A stretch of DNA of 64,000 bases, taken from Kitagawia praeruptora (Eukaryota > Streptophyta > Magnoliopsida > Apiales > Apiaceae). The DNA lies in contig CM075344.1 in NCBI GenBank assembly GCA_037693485.1, positions 99,607,001-99,671,000 on the forward strand. The letters are read 5' to 3'. Of this stretch, positions 20,883 to 32,089 are shown in pieces; within the stretch, counting starts at the first letter, position 1, and the number at the start of each line of letters is the position of its first letter. A program made the translations under genes and the position numbers. The notes beneath the pieces are model-generated. The model did not search any database. It was not told where the DNA came from and was given only the letters and a program-made list of their open reading frames with translations.

Positions 20883-22010
20883 ATAAGTGGATTTTATATC
20901 CACTTGGAACGTTCCATATCGGCTTAAATTGGTGTATTTGGTCTCAAGTTTGTCGTAGTTTTTATGTGTTTTATTTACTTGTGCAGGTTTGGAGAAATAT
21001 CGATTAGGGTTGAATTTTCCGTTGATTTTGGAGTTGATTATGCTATGGAATAAAGAATGGTGACTTATTATCAACTACTAAGAGTCTTGCAAGACATTGG
21101 AATGAAGACGGGAAGTGAATGCAAAAGGAACGGAAGAAAATGGACGAGAAACGAGAGAAATATTTCAGGAAAAATCAGCCTGAACATCCAAGGCAGCGCA
21201 GGCTGCGCTTGAAGCTGCGCAGGCTGCACTCTGGACAGAGGAGGCAGCGCAGGCTGCGCTCTAGCTGTGCAGGCAGCGCTCCTGCGGGGGAAAAATTGCT
21301 GAAAATCTCCGTTTTGCCCTTAAACGAATTCTAATTGAATTTTTGGTATCCAAACCTATTTCTAATTGTATTCTAGGTTGTTTTTCTTGTTGGGCAAGAT
21401 ATCTAGGCCTATATAAACACATCCAACCCTTGTAATTTATGATCATTAGGAGAGAACCATTACATATCAATTACTTAGGTTTATTTGTATTTTTTTCATA
21501 CTTTGTTTTTTTCATGGTTTCATCAGATCCCATAATGACGAGAGGTTCAATTTTGAACTAATCGTTGTCATGGGATTCTAACGGATTTATTTATGGAGTT
21601 TAGTATCTTGATGCTTTAAAGATCTGTGTGTGATGTATATCTTGATATCCTCGTATGGTTGTGATTCATGTGTTTAGATGCGTCATGAACATCTAATTTG
21701 TTAATCTCTTGCTAAACGAGAGTGGATCTTGAGATTTAGAACTTGCCATGCTAGCATAGGATAGGTTGATGTTTTAACATCATGATTTGTGGCGTAAATA
21801 GAGATATTATGCTACCCTATGTGATCAATGTGGATAACTTGTTCTTCAACCGTTATGTTTTCAAATTCTATAGAGATATAGGGTCTAAGCATAATTGGTG
21901 TCTATTCATCTTCTATCTCTTTTGTGGATGTATGTTTAGTTTGGTATTCGTATACTGAGAAGTAGCGTATACTTGTTTCGTGTTATCCGATCAGATATCA
22001 TAACCATTGC
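20883..22010 (+). repeat. Element B 5' LTR, middle segment
   Basis: It starts with the copia target duplication ATAAG and ends with ATTGC, the target of element C. It aligns with 36820-37947 of the 3' LTR. A TATATAAAC box lies at about 21410, as in the 3' LTR at about 37346. Confidence 0.9.
21191..21287 (+). repeat. GCAGCGCAGGCTGCGCT array in B's LTR
   Basis: Three to four partly overlapping units built from GGCAGCGCAGGCTGCGCT and GCTGCGCAGGCTGCGCT form a GC-rich island about 100 bp long in an AT-rich LTR. The same island is at 37127-37224 in the 3' LTR. The units are near-palindromic and could form hairpins. Confidence 0.85.
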
Positions 22011-23411
22011 TGTTACGACCAACTCAACACGCAAGTGCACGTGATCTCAAGTAATACAGATAGCAAATAAGGTTCGTTCCTACAGGGACTCGTTGTATTG
22101 TCTAGCTAATTCACTCACCAATGTATGATTGTTTTCCGATGCTAAAACAAATAATAAAGTGGATTGTTGTTATCACTAAGATTTATCTAAGAAATTATAA
22201 CTAATTATCAACTGCTTAAACTGAGATTTATGTCGAATTACTTATGCAAATAAAACATGGGAATTTAGTTTTTTTAAACAATCCATCTATAGTCTCCAAA
22301 TCCCTAGCCTTGTTCATGTGATTTATTAACACCTGATCGAACACACAAAACTGATATAAGCCAACTTCCGTTAAACAAATACCATCCTAAACAATATCCA
22401 CAATAAAGATAGAAATCATTTAGTCTCCCGATTATGCCAAGTCTTCATATGTCTATAAAGAATAAAACATAATGGTTGAGGTGCAAGCATTCAATTGATC
22501 ACATAGTCGTCATAAAACGATTAGAATTATGACACTAATTACGAATGATAATATCACGCATAAACCTACGCTAACATGGCAAGTTCTAAACTCTTATTTC
22601 CACTTTCGCTTCAACAAGAATTAACTCACAATTACAGGAGTTAGCTACTCTCCTATAATGAATTAAATCAACCATGATAGGATATCACATCAATCACACT
22701 ATAGGCATCGAGAAGATTCAACACATAGAATTCATGAATAAATCCACTAAACCCCCATGACAACGAATTAGTTCATGATCGAACTAATCATCATCATGGG
22801 TACCAATGAAAACATGATAGAAAGAAATGAAGAATGACTGAGATAAATAACAAGGGTTTTAAAGAATACACCAAGGTTAAGCATCCACAAACTAGGAAGA
22901 ATACAAGAATAAAATTGGGAACTATCTTCTTCCTCCCTTCTTTGTGCTAAAGAAAAACTACGTTCGTAATACAAGCTGTCCTCTCTAGGGTTTTTTTACT
23001 TCCCCTATATGGGCCTCCAGGTGCTAGTACATAAAAGAAAATGTTTTTTTTATTTAATTCACCCAAAACAAATCAGCAACCGGGTCAGACGAGACGGCGA
23101 CGCGGCGCCGGCTTCAAGCACAATTACGGCGATGCGGCGCCAGGATCTCCCCCACAGCGATGCGGCGCCGTCCTCCAGTATAAATACGGCGACGCGGCGC
23201 CGAGCCTACTGCCCAGCAACATAATTTTTTTCCTTTTCTTGAATTTGACTCCGTTTTGCACTTCGATTGCTACGCTTCGTTCCTCTAACACCTGTGATTG
23301 ATATCCCTGCACAATACCCTTAAAAGAGATCAAAAATACCACAACTCAAGTACAAACCATCGTTTTAAGCTAAATGGAAACGTTCTAAGTAGATAAAATA
23401 CCCACTTATCA
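22011..23411 (-). repeat. Element C 3' LTR (1401 bp)
   Basis: On the minus strand it begins TGATAAGTGGGTATTTTATC and ends CGTAACA. Both ends resemble element B's LTR ends (TGATAAGTGG and TAAACA). It holds the GC-rich 32-bp repeat array at 23095-23201. Confidence 0.93.
23095..23201. repeat. 32-bp GC-box array in C's 3' LTR
   Basis: Four copies of CGGCGACGCGGCGCC (one or two changes) start at 23095, 23127, 23155 and 23187. The spacers are 17, 13 and 17 bases, two of them alike (a CTTCAAG/TCCAGTA core followed by an AATTA/AAATA end). The right LTR has the same array at 33175-33281. Related pairs lie in the gag gene (30435-30481) and before the accessory ORF (26280-26326). Confidence 0.88.
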
Positions 23412-24883
23412 CACCCCCAAACTTAAACCGATGCTTGTCCTCAAGCATAACAAACAAGATATTTACAACTACCTAGTACCACTTTCGTAGGTGATCACGG
23501 TTGCATTTGGCATATGCAACAAGCCCTTTAAACCCCTAGGCAGCCCTAGTGGACGAGTAAGGTCTCGTGAGGGCCTATAGTGAATGTACCCACAAAATCC
23601 ATCTAATAATGCAACTAACAATGCAACTAACTACATGAATGCAACTATATGAAAATGCAACAATCCCCTTTAAACTGACCAAAACCAACTAGCAACCAGC
23701 TGCCTCAAAGAATGCAACTAAATCCGAATAGAGCTCGACTAAGCCCCCGTATACTAACAATACATGAACAGAAACGTGTGTGTGTGCAATGCTCATCAGA
23801 AATGCTCCCAACACTAGGTCAAAAACCATACCTATCCTTCGCCAAGACAATCACAGGTTTATAAACAGAATAGACTGTAGACACTTCATAACCTAGGAAC
23901 ACCACCATCCTTATTCAAGTTAACCAAGAATTCATGCTTTACTACTACGACACTAAATACTATATACACTACACATGCTTATTTAACCGTGCAATGAGTG
24001 AGACCCCAAAAGGCTTATACAATAATACCCATGTAGCGAGTGTTAGGTCAGCAGGATCCCAGACTATAAAGCCTTAGGTCACTAGGACTAAGTCCCCTCA
24101 GACTTAATTACTCGAGTATTAAAGAGCTCACTCTGGTTAATTTTGCATTTAAATTATTTACATGACTCTTTTTTTTCTTTTTTTTTTTTCTTTTTTTTTT
24201 TCATTTTTTTCCATTTTTTTTTTTTTTTTTTTTTTTTCATGTATGCAATCTGGAACGAGAATTCTCAATTCCAACCCTAGACTACTCATATAAAAATGAG
24301 CCGGCTACTAGCCGTTTGACGCCTAGCCATTATTGACAAATATAACAACTAGCATGAAATCCTTGGTGTCCCCCAAACTTAGACTTTATTGCTCCTACGC
24401 CATCAAGGGAATAACGAAAATTCTAATTATAATCAAGTGATTAAGTCTCAAACATCCAAACAGGCATGACCCTAACCTAGCCCAAAAGCACCTAATGAGA
24501 CTAGTGAAAAGATTCTGTTTCCGTAACATGCAAGTCAATTCCATGGGAACTATAAATCAACCCTCTATTCATCATTACCACACCCAATTAGACATCTATC
24601 CACCAATCAGAATTAGCTCGTTCTAAGGGATCATGAAAAATGCATGCTATGCAATGCAAATGCAACTATATGAACATAAATATCACAATAAACAGAATGT
24701 CCTATATGGCATACATAAAAACAGAACAAAAATGCTCTACACTAACATGCAATTATGCTCCTAACATGACATGCAACACATCTATTATACAACTAATACA
24801 AATGCACCTTTAATCCCCACCCCCAAACTTAAAAATTGCAATGTCCACATTGAAGGTAAGAATCAAAAGAGTGCAAGGCATAC
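23412..24883 (-). other. Element C 3' untranslated region and polypurine tract
   Basis: On the minus strand the purine run taagtttgggggtg (23425-23412) directly precedes the 3' LTR. The adjoining 200 bp (to about 23620) are almost the same as element B at 36632-36817. A long T-rich run on the plus strand (24170-24238) is A-rich in the element's own sense. At 24815-24850 a CAATGTGGACATTG phrase matches CAATGAGGACATTG in B (35013). No ORF is supported. Confidence 0.75.
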
Positions 24884-26062
24884 CTACTCGTCGTCCGAAG
24901 CACTCCCATCGGGAGTGTCCGGTGGCGGATAGACAGCGCCAGCTCCTGCTCCAAACGGCGGAAAAGTCACGTCCACTCCACTAGCACGGAAAGCTGTGCT
25001 CAAAGCCTGTGCAAACTGACTAAAATCTGCTGCAAAACCCACCTGCATATCGTGCACTGCGTCAATACGCCTCATCATACGCCTATACTGCCTCTGATCA
25101 ACAAAATCTCTAGGCTCCTCGTGCTGCTGCTGCTCCACCGGCTGCTCCTCTAGCACTAAATACCCAAGGCCCCAATCATCGGCCACACCACCAGCCCACA
25201 CAGCCAGTCGCTCTATACTCTGATGATCCAACACTGCCTGTGGCTGCTGCACCGCCTCCGCCTCTGACCAAACAGCACCATGAAAACTAGCCAACCTAGC
25301 AATGACCGAACCATAAGGCATCGCCGCAGTAGAACTCCCTTGCATAAACCGTAGAATACCCTGATGGATCAAACTAGCCACATCCACGAACTCTCTACTG
25401 CATATAGCATACAACAAAATAGCCCGCTCAACCGTCACCTCACTCGAATGCCTAGTAGGGATGAGGTTGGCACAGATGAACGAGTGCCAAGTACGCCCAT
25501 ATTGATTCAAGGCCTTCGATACAAACGTAGTGGGCTCAGTAGTGCCCCTACTCAACTTCCATTCAGTACCAGGAACACATAACTGCTGAATAATCATCTG
25601 AAGATCCACACCATCACGAGTCTTCCCCGACCAATCCTCTCGAGCCTTATCAATACCCGGAAGCTCGAGAACACGACGAATAGCCCTCGGCCGATAATCC
25701 ACCCGAACTCCACGAACCCGGCTAATACCATTCTTGTCCACACTAGCATTCGCATAGAACTCGCGAACCACAGACATCGGAACAGGTTCCGGAATCTCAC
25801 AAACACGCTCCCAACCTCTCTCTTGAATATTATCCAACATCCTCCCATCATTCATAGTAGGCAAAAGACCCCTCTCACGGGCAATAGGACACTCCAACAA
25901 TTCAATATACCTCTCGCTAGCCTCATTAGAGATAAATTGCGGTCCACCATTACCACCCCCAAAAGCAGATGGAGAAGAAGAAGGAGGATTTCTACCACCA
26001 CCCGCACTCCCACTAGCACCCTCACCGCCACCAATTACCACCCTTTGTCGCTTGGATGCCAT
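24884..26062 (-). CDS. Element C accessory ORF (plant transposon protein domain)
   Basis: This is an intact 392-codon ORF. The N terminus is basic (MASKRQR) and then Gly/Ser-rich. A conserved globular core of about 200 residues follows, containing REFYANASVDKNG and VRGVRVDYRPRAIRRVLELP, as in the putative plant transposon protein domain found in Athila-type elements. The core continues with LYAICSREFVDVASLIHQGI. The C terminus is Gln/Glu-rich, then Gly/Pro and acidic. In Athila this position was long described as envelope-like, but I see no signal peptide, transmembrane segment or glycosylation-rich region, so a nuclear or RNA/DNA-binding role is equally possible. A spliced or internal mRNA would be needed to express it. 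Confidence 0.8.
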   Translation of the reverse strand: MASKRQRVVIGGGEGASGSAGGGRNPPSSSPSAFGGGNGGPQFISNEASERYIELLECPIARERGLLPTMNDGRMLDNIQERGWERVCEIPEPVPMSVVREFYANASVDKNGISRVRGVRVDYRPRAIRRVLELPGIDKAREDWSGKTRDGVDLQMIIQQLCVPGTEWKLSRGTTEPTTFVSKALNQYGRTWHSFICANLIPTRHSSEVTVERAILLYAICSREFVDVASLIHQGILRFMQGSSTAAMPYGSVIARLASFHGAVWSEAEAVQQPQAVLDHQSIERLAVWAGGVADDWGLGYLVLEEQPVEQQQHEEPRDFVDQRQYRRMMRRIDAVHDMQVGFAADFSQFAQALSTAFRASGVDVTFPPFGAGAGAVYPPPDTPDGSASDDE

Positions 26063-26346
26063 TGAATTGAATGGAGGATGTATTTGGAGTGTTTATAGGG
26101 TTTGAGATTTGTAAGAATTGTGTATGTATAGGTGGAGGTGTGTAAGTGTATAGATAGGAGAAATTTAGGGTTATGGATGTGTATAGGAGATGGGTTAAAT
26201 TTGGGGGTGGATATGGGTATATATATAAACATATAACAACAATTACAACATTTATTTTTTTTTTTCTCGGCAGAGGCTACGGCGACGCGGCGCCAGAATT
26301 GCACTGGGGAACGGCGACGCGGCGCCTTGCTCACTGTTGAAAAATT

Positions 26347-26385
<39 letters not shown>

Positions 26386-26483
26386 AATAATGACTGAGTC
26401 TGAACAAAACCACTAACTACCAAGTGGGTTGCCTCCCACTAAGCGCTCTTTTTACGTCATTAGCTTGACGTAGCTCCATTTCC
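26063..26483 (-). other. Element C region between pol and accessory ORF
   Basis: It holds a pair of GC boxes (26280-26294 and 26312-26326), a 30-plus base T-run (26350-26384, A-run in sense), the conserved TGGGTTGCCTCCCACTAAGC block (26425-26444) and an 18-base inverted repeat acgtcattagcttgacgt (26454-26471) just after the pol stop. The last two are also present in element B. Confidence 0.75.
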
Positions 26484-29400
26484 TTAATTTGCACAAATTA
26501 GAACCGCAGTCTCAATTTCGCGATTCAACTTCTCTCCAAAATATGGTTTCAACCGCTGACCATTGACCTTGAACGACTGTTCCGGTAACTTGTCAAAAAT
26601 CTCCACTGCCCCATGTTGAAAAACTGCTTTGACTGTGAATGGGCCTGACCAACGTGACTTCAACTTCCCAGGAAATAACCGAAGCCGAGAGTTATACAAC
26701 AAAACCAATTGTCCGGGTACAAACGTCTTAAGAACCAACCGACGATCATGCCACCTTTTTATTTTCTCTTTGTAGAGTTTGTTGTTCTCATAAGCTTGCA
26801 AACGGAACTCGTCCATTTCATTCAACTGAACCATACGCCTCTCACCTGCTGCTGTAAGATCAAAATTCAGCTTCTTCAATGCCCAATATGCCTTGTGTTC
26901 TAACTCAGCTGGAAGATGGCAAGCTTTCCCATACACTAGTTGAAATGGTGACATTCCCAACGGCATTTTATAGGCTGTCCGATAAGCCCACACTGCTTCA
27001 TCCAGCTTCAATGCCCAATCCTTCCTAGAAGGACTAACTACCTTCTCAAGAATCCGTTTAATTTCGCGATTAGAGACCTCGGCTTGCCCATTGGTTTGAG
27101 GATGATAAGCTGTAGCAACTCGATGATTGATGTTATAGCGTGCCATCAGAGATGTAAACTTCCGATTGCAAAAATGCGTACCCTCATCACTGATTATAAC
27201 TCGTGGAGTGCCAAATCGAGTAAATATGTTCTTGTGGAGAAAATTAAGCACCACCTTAGCATCATTCGTCGGAAGTGCTTTTACCTCCACCCACTTAGAC
27301 ACATAATCCACGGCCAGAAGAATATATTGATTACCACATGACGGAATGAACGGTCCCATGAAGTCGATTCCCCACACGTCAAAGATCTCTACCTCCATCA
27401 TGACATTCAGAGGCATCTCGTCCCTACGAGAAATATTACCAACTCGCTGACATCGATCGCACCTCAACACAAACTGATGAGCATCCTTGAATAGAGTTGG
27501 CCAATAGAACCCTGCTTGAAGAATACGTGTGGCTGTCTTCTCACCCGCATAATGACCTCCATAAGCTGTAGCATGAAAATCACTTAGAATAGCCTCGGTT
27601 TCACCGTAAGGAACACAACGCCTAATAATCTGATCAGCTCCTTGCTTGAACAAAAACGGTTCATCCCAAATATATTGCTTGACATCGTGCAAAAATTTCT
27701 TCCTTTGAGCATGAGAGAGCTCAGGTGGAATGATGTTGCTTACTAGATAATTCACGAAGTCTGCAAACCATGGTTCATCATCTTGCACTTTGAATAATTG
27801 CTCATCAGGGAAGAACTCATTAATGACCGTGTTGTCTTTAGGTGACTTGCCATGATCTTCCAATCTAGAGAGATGGTCAGCTACCTGATTCTCCGTCCCC
27901 TTTCTATCCTTGATTTCCACATCGAATTCTTGTAACAGAAGAACCCAACGAATCAATCTTGGCTTAGAGTCCTTCTTCGCAAGGAGATAGCGAATGGCAG
28001 CATGATCCGTATAAACTGTCACCTTTGTACCAAGCAGATAAGAGCGAAACTTTTCAAACCCGTAGACAATAGCAAGTAGTTCCTTCTCAGTGGTCGTGTA
28101 GTTCAACTGAGCATCAGTTAGTGTTTTACTTGCATAGTAAATAACGTGGAACACTTTTTCTTTCCTTTGGCCTAGAACGGCCCCAAGTGCATAATCGCTG
28201 GCATCACACATCAAAGCAAATGGTTGACTCCAATCAGGAGCTGTAATAACTGGAGCAGAAATTAGTTTCTTCTTCAAGATCTCGAACGCATGTGAACAAG
28301 CCTCATCAAACTTGAATGGCACATCTTTTTCCAAAAGATTGCATAACGGCTTAGAAATTTTTGAGAAATCCTTTATGAAGCGCCTGTAGAATCCCGCATG
28401 ACCAAGAAAGCTGCGAATACCCTTGACTGAGACAGGGGCAGGAAGGTTCTCAATAGTCTCCACCTTTGCTTTGTCAACTTCCAAACCTTTACACGACACC
28501 TTGTGTCCCAGAATGACACCTTCTTGCACCATGAAATGGCACTTTTCCCAATTTAGAACAAGATTCGTCTCCACACAACGTTTTAGAACCAAACTCAAGT
28601 TTTCCAAGCACTCATCAAAAGAATCCCCAAAGACTGAGAAGTCGTCCATGAATACTTCCACATTAAGTCCAATCATGTCAGAGAAGATGGCCATCATGCA
28701 CCTTTGAAATGTAGCTGGTGCTCCACACAACCCGAAAGAAACACGTCTGAATGCGAATGTGCCAAATGGACAAGTGAATGTAGTCTTCTCCTGATCCTCG
28801 GGTGCTATACAAATCTGATTGTACCCAGAATACCCATCAAGCAAGCAATAGTACTGATGTCCAGCCAATCTGTCGAGCATCTGATCAATGAATGGAAGTG
28901 GGAAATGATCTTTCCGAGTGGCCTTGTTCAATTTCCGATAATCCATGCAAATCCTCCAACCCGTAACTGTTCGCGTAGGAATGAGCTCGTTCTTCTCATT
29001 AGTCACCACTGTCATGCCCCCCTTCTTAGGCACACACTGTACCGGACTCACCCAAGAGCTATCAGAAATTGGGTAGATAATGCCCGCGTCAAGCCATTTA
29101 AGAATTTCCTTTTTCACAACTTCTTTCATGACAGGATTCAGTCTCCTTTGATTATCAACTGTAGGGTTAGCTCCCTCTACCAAAGGAATTTTGTGCATGC
29201 AGTACGACGGACTGATACCCTTGATGTCTGCTATAGTCCACCCAATGGCTGATTTGGATTCCCTTAAGATTCGCAATAGTTTTTCCTCTTCTATTCCTGA
29301 AAGCTGAGAAGATATAATAACAGGTAAAGTAGAAGAATCACCAAGATAGGCATACCTCAAATGTTCAGGCAATGGCTTAAGTTCCAATGTAGGTGCTTCC

Positions 29401-31949
29401 TCGATGGATGGCTTAAGTCTAACATGAGACTTTTTCAATTCTGACAACCCCGATGATTCAAATGAGCTTTGAAACTTCTTCCATGGTGATGCATTAAGAT
29501 ATTGCAATTGTTCTTCATCCTCTTCGGTCTCAACCTCCAAGTCATTAGAAAGAACTCTTTCCAACACATCAGCTTTTATCAAGTGTTGAGTTGCAGAGTT
29601 AACCACCTTGTCGACCATATCAATTTTGAAACACTCTTCATCGTCAGTTGGAAGCTTCATTGCGTTGAAAACATTAAAAGTGACATCTTGATCGTGCACC
29701 CTCATAGTGAGTTCCCCCTTTTGGACATCGATAAGAGTTCGGCCCGTCGCCAAGAATGGTCGTCCCAAGATGATAGGGATCTTCTTGTCTTCCTCGAAGT
29801 CAAGAATAACAAAGTCTGCTGGAAAGATAAGCTTGTCGACCATCACCAAAACATCCTCAACTATCCCTCGCGGATAAGTAACAGAACGGTCAGCAAGTTG
29901 TAGAGTCATGGTAGTGGGCTTTGGCTCTGGAAGACCAAGTTGCATGAAAACTGATAAGGGCATGAGATTAATACTTGCACCCAAATCACACAAACATTTG
30001 CTGAATGAGATGTCTCCAATAGTGCATGGAATGGTGAAGCTTCCAGGATCCTTCAACTTAGGAGGCAACTTTTGTTGCAAGATGGCACTACATTCCTCCG
30101 TCAAGGCAACGGTCTCTAACTCCTCAAGTTTCAATTTCTTCGAGAGAATACCCTTCATGAACTTCGCATAGCTCGGCATTTGCTCAAGAGCCTCCGCAAA
30201 TGGTATGTTAATCTGTAGCTTCTTGAATACATCCAAGAACTTAGCGAATTGCTTGTCTAACTTTTGCCTTTGAATTCGTTTTGGGAATGGAGGAGGTGGA
30301 AACACCTTATCTTCTACTTCTTTTTGGGAATTAACACTCTTGTGAATGATAGGAGTTGAAGGAGTAGCATTAGGAAGCAAATCAGAACCAGATTCGACCT
30401 CAACTGAAAATTCAGATTTTTCCTCCAGAGAGCTCGGCGACGCGTCGCCGATTTTGTACTGTGAGGCGGCGCCGCGGCGCCGTAGGGCCTGCTCAGGATT
30501 TTCATTTTTTTCCTCGGTTGCTTTTTCTTCGTTCTGACCTTGTAGACTTCTTCCTGATCGTAATGTTATTGCCTGAACCTGTTCCTTTTGATCTTTCTTG
30601 CCTGGATTCACCTCTGTGTCACTCGGAAGCGTTCCTGGTTGACGGTTCAACAAAGCATTGGCTAGCTGGCCAATTTGATTCTCTAAAGTTTTCAATGACA
30701 CTGCCTGACTCTTATACATCATTCGAAGCTCTTCCAATTCCGACTTCTCAGACTGATTCAATGAAGTTCCTTGAGATGGTTGAAACCCCGGTGGATTGAA
30801 TGGTTGCCTTGGAGCATAAGGTGGTGGTTGATAGTTCTGATTACTTGGCCTTGCATTGAACTGCTGATTATGTGGTTGCTGAGCACCTCCCTGATTATTG
30901 CTCCAACTGAAGTTAGGATGATTCCGATTGTTGGGATGATAAAATTGTGGCACTGGTTGCTGAGATCTTTGAAAATTACCAACAAATTGTGCGGATTCAG
31001 CTGAGATAGCACACATATTTGTGTCATGTGCCCCTGCACACAATTCACACACCATAGCAACCTGGTTAGTACCAAGATTAGAAAGGGAATCTACCTTCAT
31101 TGTCAACGCTTTGAGTTGGGCAGCAATAGCAGTAGCTGCATCCAAGTCAAGAACTCCAGCCACTTTAGCAGGTGGCAAGCGTTGAGTAGGATTCTGAAAC
31201 TCATTGGCCGACATCATTTCAATCAGATTATAAGCATCCTCATAGCTTTTTGCCCATAGCGCTCCTCCAGAAGCTGCATCTAACATAGGCCGGGACTGAG
31301 CTCCCAACCCGTTATAGAAATTGCTGATTATCATCCAATCCGGCATTCCATGATGAGGACAACGTGCCAATATCTCCTTGTACCTCTCCCAAGCTTCTCC
31401 CAAAGATTCCTGGGAATGCTGTGCAAACTGAGAAATTGCATTCCTGTAAGCTGCTGTCTTTGCCATGGAGAAATACTTGGTCAAGAACTTTTGAGCACAG
31501 TCTGCCCATGTTGTAATAGAGCCTGATGGCATAGAATGTAACCAACTCTTGGCTTTATCCTTAAGAGAGAAGGGAAATAGCCTCAATCTGATTGCGTCAT
31601 CTGTAACTCCGTTGAATTTGAAGGTGTCACAGATCTCAAGGAAGTCCCTAATATGAGCATTGGGATCTTCAGCAGGACTACCCCCAAACTGGACTGTGTT
31701 CTGAATCATCTGAATGATGTTTGGCCTTAGCTCGAAATTGTTAGACCCTATAGCTGGGCGAACAATACTAGTATGGATGTCCTCCACTTTCGGCTGAGAG
31801 AATTCACTCAAAGCCTTCGCTGCTTGTTCTTGATTTGCCATAACTTCCTTTGCTTCAAGATTGTCCTCTAACCCGAAATCAAGTCTTCTCCTAGCTAGTT
31901 CTTCTGTACGTGCTAGTTCGTCTCTACGTGCACGAGCTCGTGTACGCAT
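26484..31949 (-). CDS. Element C gag-pol polyprotein, intact
   Basis: This is a single ORF of 1821 codons. The ATG at 31949 lies about 120 bases after the primer site. Approximate residues: Gag core 95-215; Cys/His cluster CELCAGAHDTNMC about 300; an inserted GC-repeat-encoded stretch 489-506; protease with CDLGAS (Asp-Leu-Gly, as usual in Athila) about 654; reverse transcriptase with FMDDFSVFG about 1100; RNase H with CDASDYALGAVL and TEKELLAIVYGFEKF; integrase with the zinc finger ending CDRCQRV about 1498, WGIDFMGPF about 1527, SDEGTHF about 1590 and NGQAEVSNRE. Gag and Pol in one frame imply processing by the protease. No stop or frameshift is present. Confidence 0.93.
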   Translation of the reverse strand: MRTRARARRDELARTEELARRRLDFGLEDNLEAKEVMANQEQAAKALSEFSQPKVEDIHTSIVRPAIGSNNFELRPNIIQMIQNTVQFGGSPAEDPNAHIRDFLEICDTFKFNGVTDDAIRLRLFPFSLKDKAKSWLHSMPSGSITTWADCAQKFLTKYFSMAKTAAYRNAISQFAQHSQESLGEAWERYKEILARCPHHGMPDWMIISNFYNGLGAQSRPMLDAASGGALWAKSYEDAYNLIEMMSANEFQNPTQRLPPAKVAGVLDLDAATAIAAQLKALTMKVDSLSNLGTNQVAMVCELCAGAHDTNMCAISAESAQFVGNFQRSQQPVPQFYHPNNRNHPNFSWSNNQGGAQQPHNQQFNARPSNQNYQPPPYAPRQPFNPPGFQPSQGTSLNQSEKSELEELRMMYKSQAVSLKTLENQIGQLANALLNRQPGTLPSDTEVNPGKKDQKEQVQAITLRSGRSLQGQNEEKATEEKNENPEQALRRRGAASQYKIGDASPSSLEEKSEFSVEVESGSDLLPNATPSTPIIHKSVNSQKEVEDKVFPPPPFPKRIQRQKLDKQFAKFLDVFKKLQINIPFAEALEQMPSYAKFMKGILSKKLKLEELETVALTEECSAILQQKLPPKLKDPGSFTIPCTIGDISFSKCLCDLGASINLMPLSVFMQLGLPEPKPTTMTLQLADRSVTYPRGIVEDVLVMVDKLIFPADFVILDFEEDKKIPIILGRPFLATGRTLIDVQKGELTMRVHDQDVTFNVFNAMKLPTDDEECFKIDMVDKVVNSATQHLIKADVLERVLSNDLEVETEEDEEQLQYLNASPWKKFQSSFESSGLSELKKSHVRLKPSIEEAPTLELKPLPEHLRYAYLGDSSTLPVIISSQLSGIEEEKLLRILRESKSAIGWTIADIKGISPSYCMHKIPLVEGANPTVDNQRRLNPVMKEVVKKEILKWLDAGIIYPISDSSWVSPVQCVPKKGGMTVVTNEKNELIPTRTVTGWRICMDYRKLNKATRKDHFPLPFIDQMLDRLAGHQYYCLLDGYSGYNQICIAPEDQEKTTFTCPFGTFAFRRVSFGLCGAPATFQRCMMAIFSDMIGLNVEVFMDDFSVFGDSFDECLENLSLVLKRCVETNLVLNWEKCHFMVQEGVILGHKVSCKGLEVDKAKVETIENLPAPVSVKGIRSFLGHAGFYRRFIKDFSKISKPLCNLLEKDVPFKFDEACSHAFEILKKKLISAPVITAPDWSQPFALMCDASDYALGAVLGQRKEKVFHVIYYASKTLTDAQLNYTTTEKELLAIVYGFEKFRSYLLGTKVTVYTDHAAIRYLLAKKDSKPRLIRWVLLLQEFDVEIKDRKGTENQVADHLSRLEDHGKSPKDNTVINEFFPDEQLFKVQDDEPWFADFVNYLVSNIIPPELSHAQRKKFLHDVKQYIWDEPFLFKQGADQIIRRCVPYGETEAILSDFHATAYGGHYAGEKTATRILQAGFYWPTLFKDAHQFVLRCDRCQRVGNISRRDEMPLNVMMEVEIFDVWGIDFMGPFIPSCGNQYILLAVDYVSKWVEVKALPTNDAKVVLNFLHKNIFTRFGTPRVIISDEGTHFCNRKFTSLMARYNINHRVATAYHPQTNGQAEVSNREIKRILEKVVSPSRKDWALKLDEAVWAYRTAYKMPLGMSPFQLVYGKACHLPAELEHKAYWALKKLNFDLTAAGERRMVQLNEMDEFRLQAYENNKLYKEKIKRWHDRRLVLKTFVPGQLVLLYNSRLRLFPGKLKSRWSGPFTVKAVFQHGAVEIFDKLPEQSFKVNGQRLKPYFGEKLNREIETAVLICAN
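30435..30481 (-). repeat. 32-bp GC-box pair inside C's gag
   Basis: CGGCGACGCGTCGCC (30435-30449) and CGGCGCCGCGGCGCC (30467-30481) are separated by 17 bases containing TGTACTGTGA. Period and box sequence match the LTR array, but the spacer lies in the opposite orientation. The insertion keeps the gag frame open and encodes RRRGAASQYKIGDASPSS. Confidence 0.85.
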
Positions 31950-32066
31950 AAACTCTCAACAAGTACCTGAAATTCACCAACAAGAAATTTTATGAAAACG
32001 TCCTAGTCACCGAAATTCAATGACCACTGATGGCAAATATTGAAACTAAACAAAATAAAACCGCGT

Positions 32067-32083
32067 CCCCGGCAGCGGCGCCA
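32067..32083 (-). promoter_or_regulatory. Element C primer binding site
   Basis: On the minus strand TGGCGCCGCTGCCGGGG starts six bases after the 5' LTR. It differs at one base from the complement of plant tRNA-Asp that Athila elements normally use. Confidence 0.85.
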
Positions 32084-32089
32084 AAAACT

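Noticed and set aside
23009..23342. ORFs rich in RRRGA and GDAAP in C's LTR
   Set aside because: They are translations of the 32-bp GC repeat; the same holds for 33088-33422.
24884..26062. Element C accessory ORF called as an envelope glycoprotein
   Set aside because: No signal peptide, membrane anchor or typical glycoprotein features are visible; only the position suggests it.
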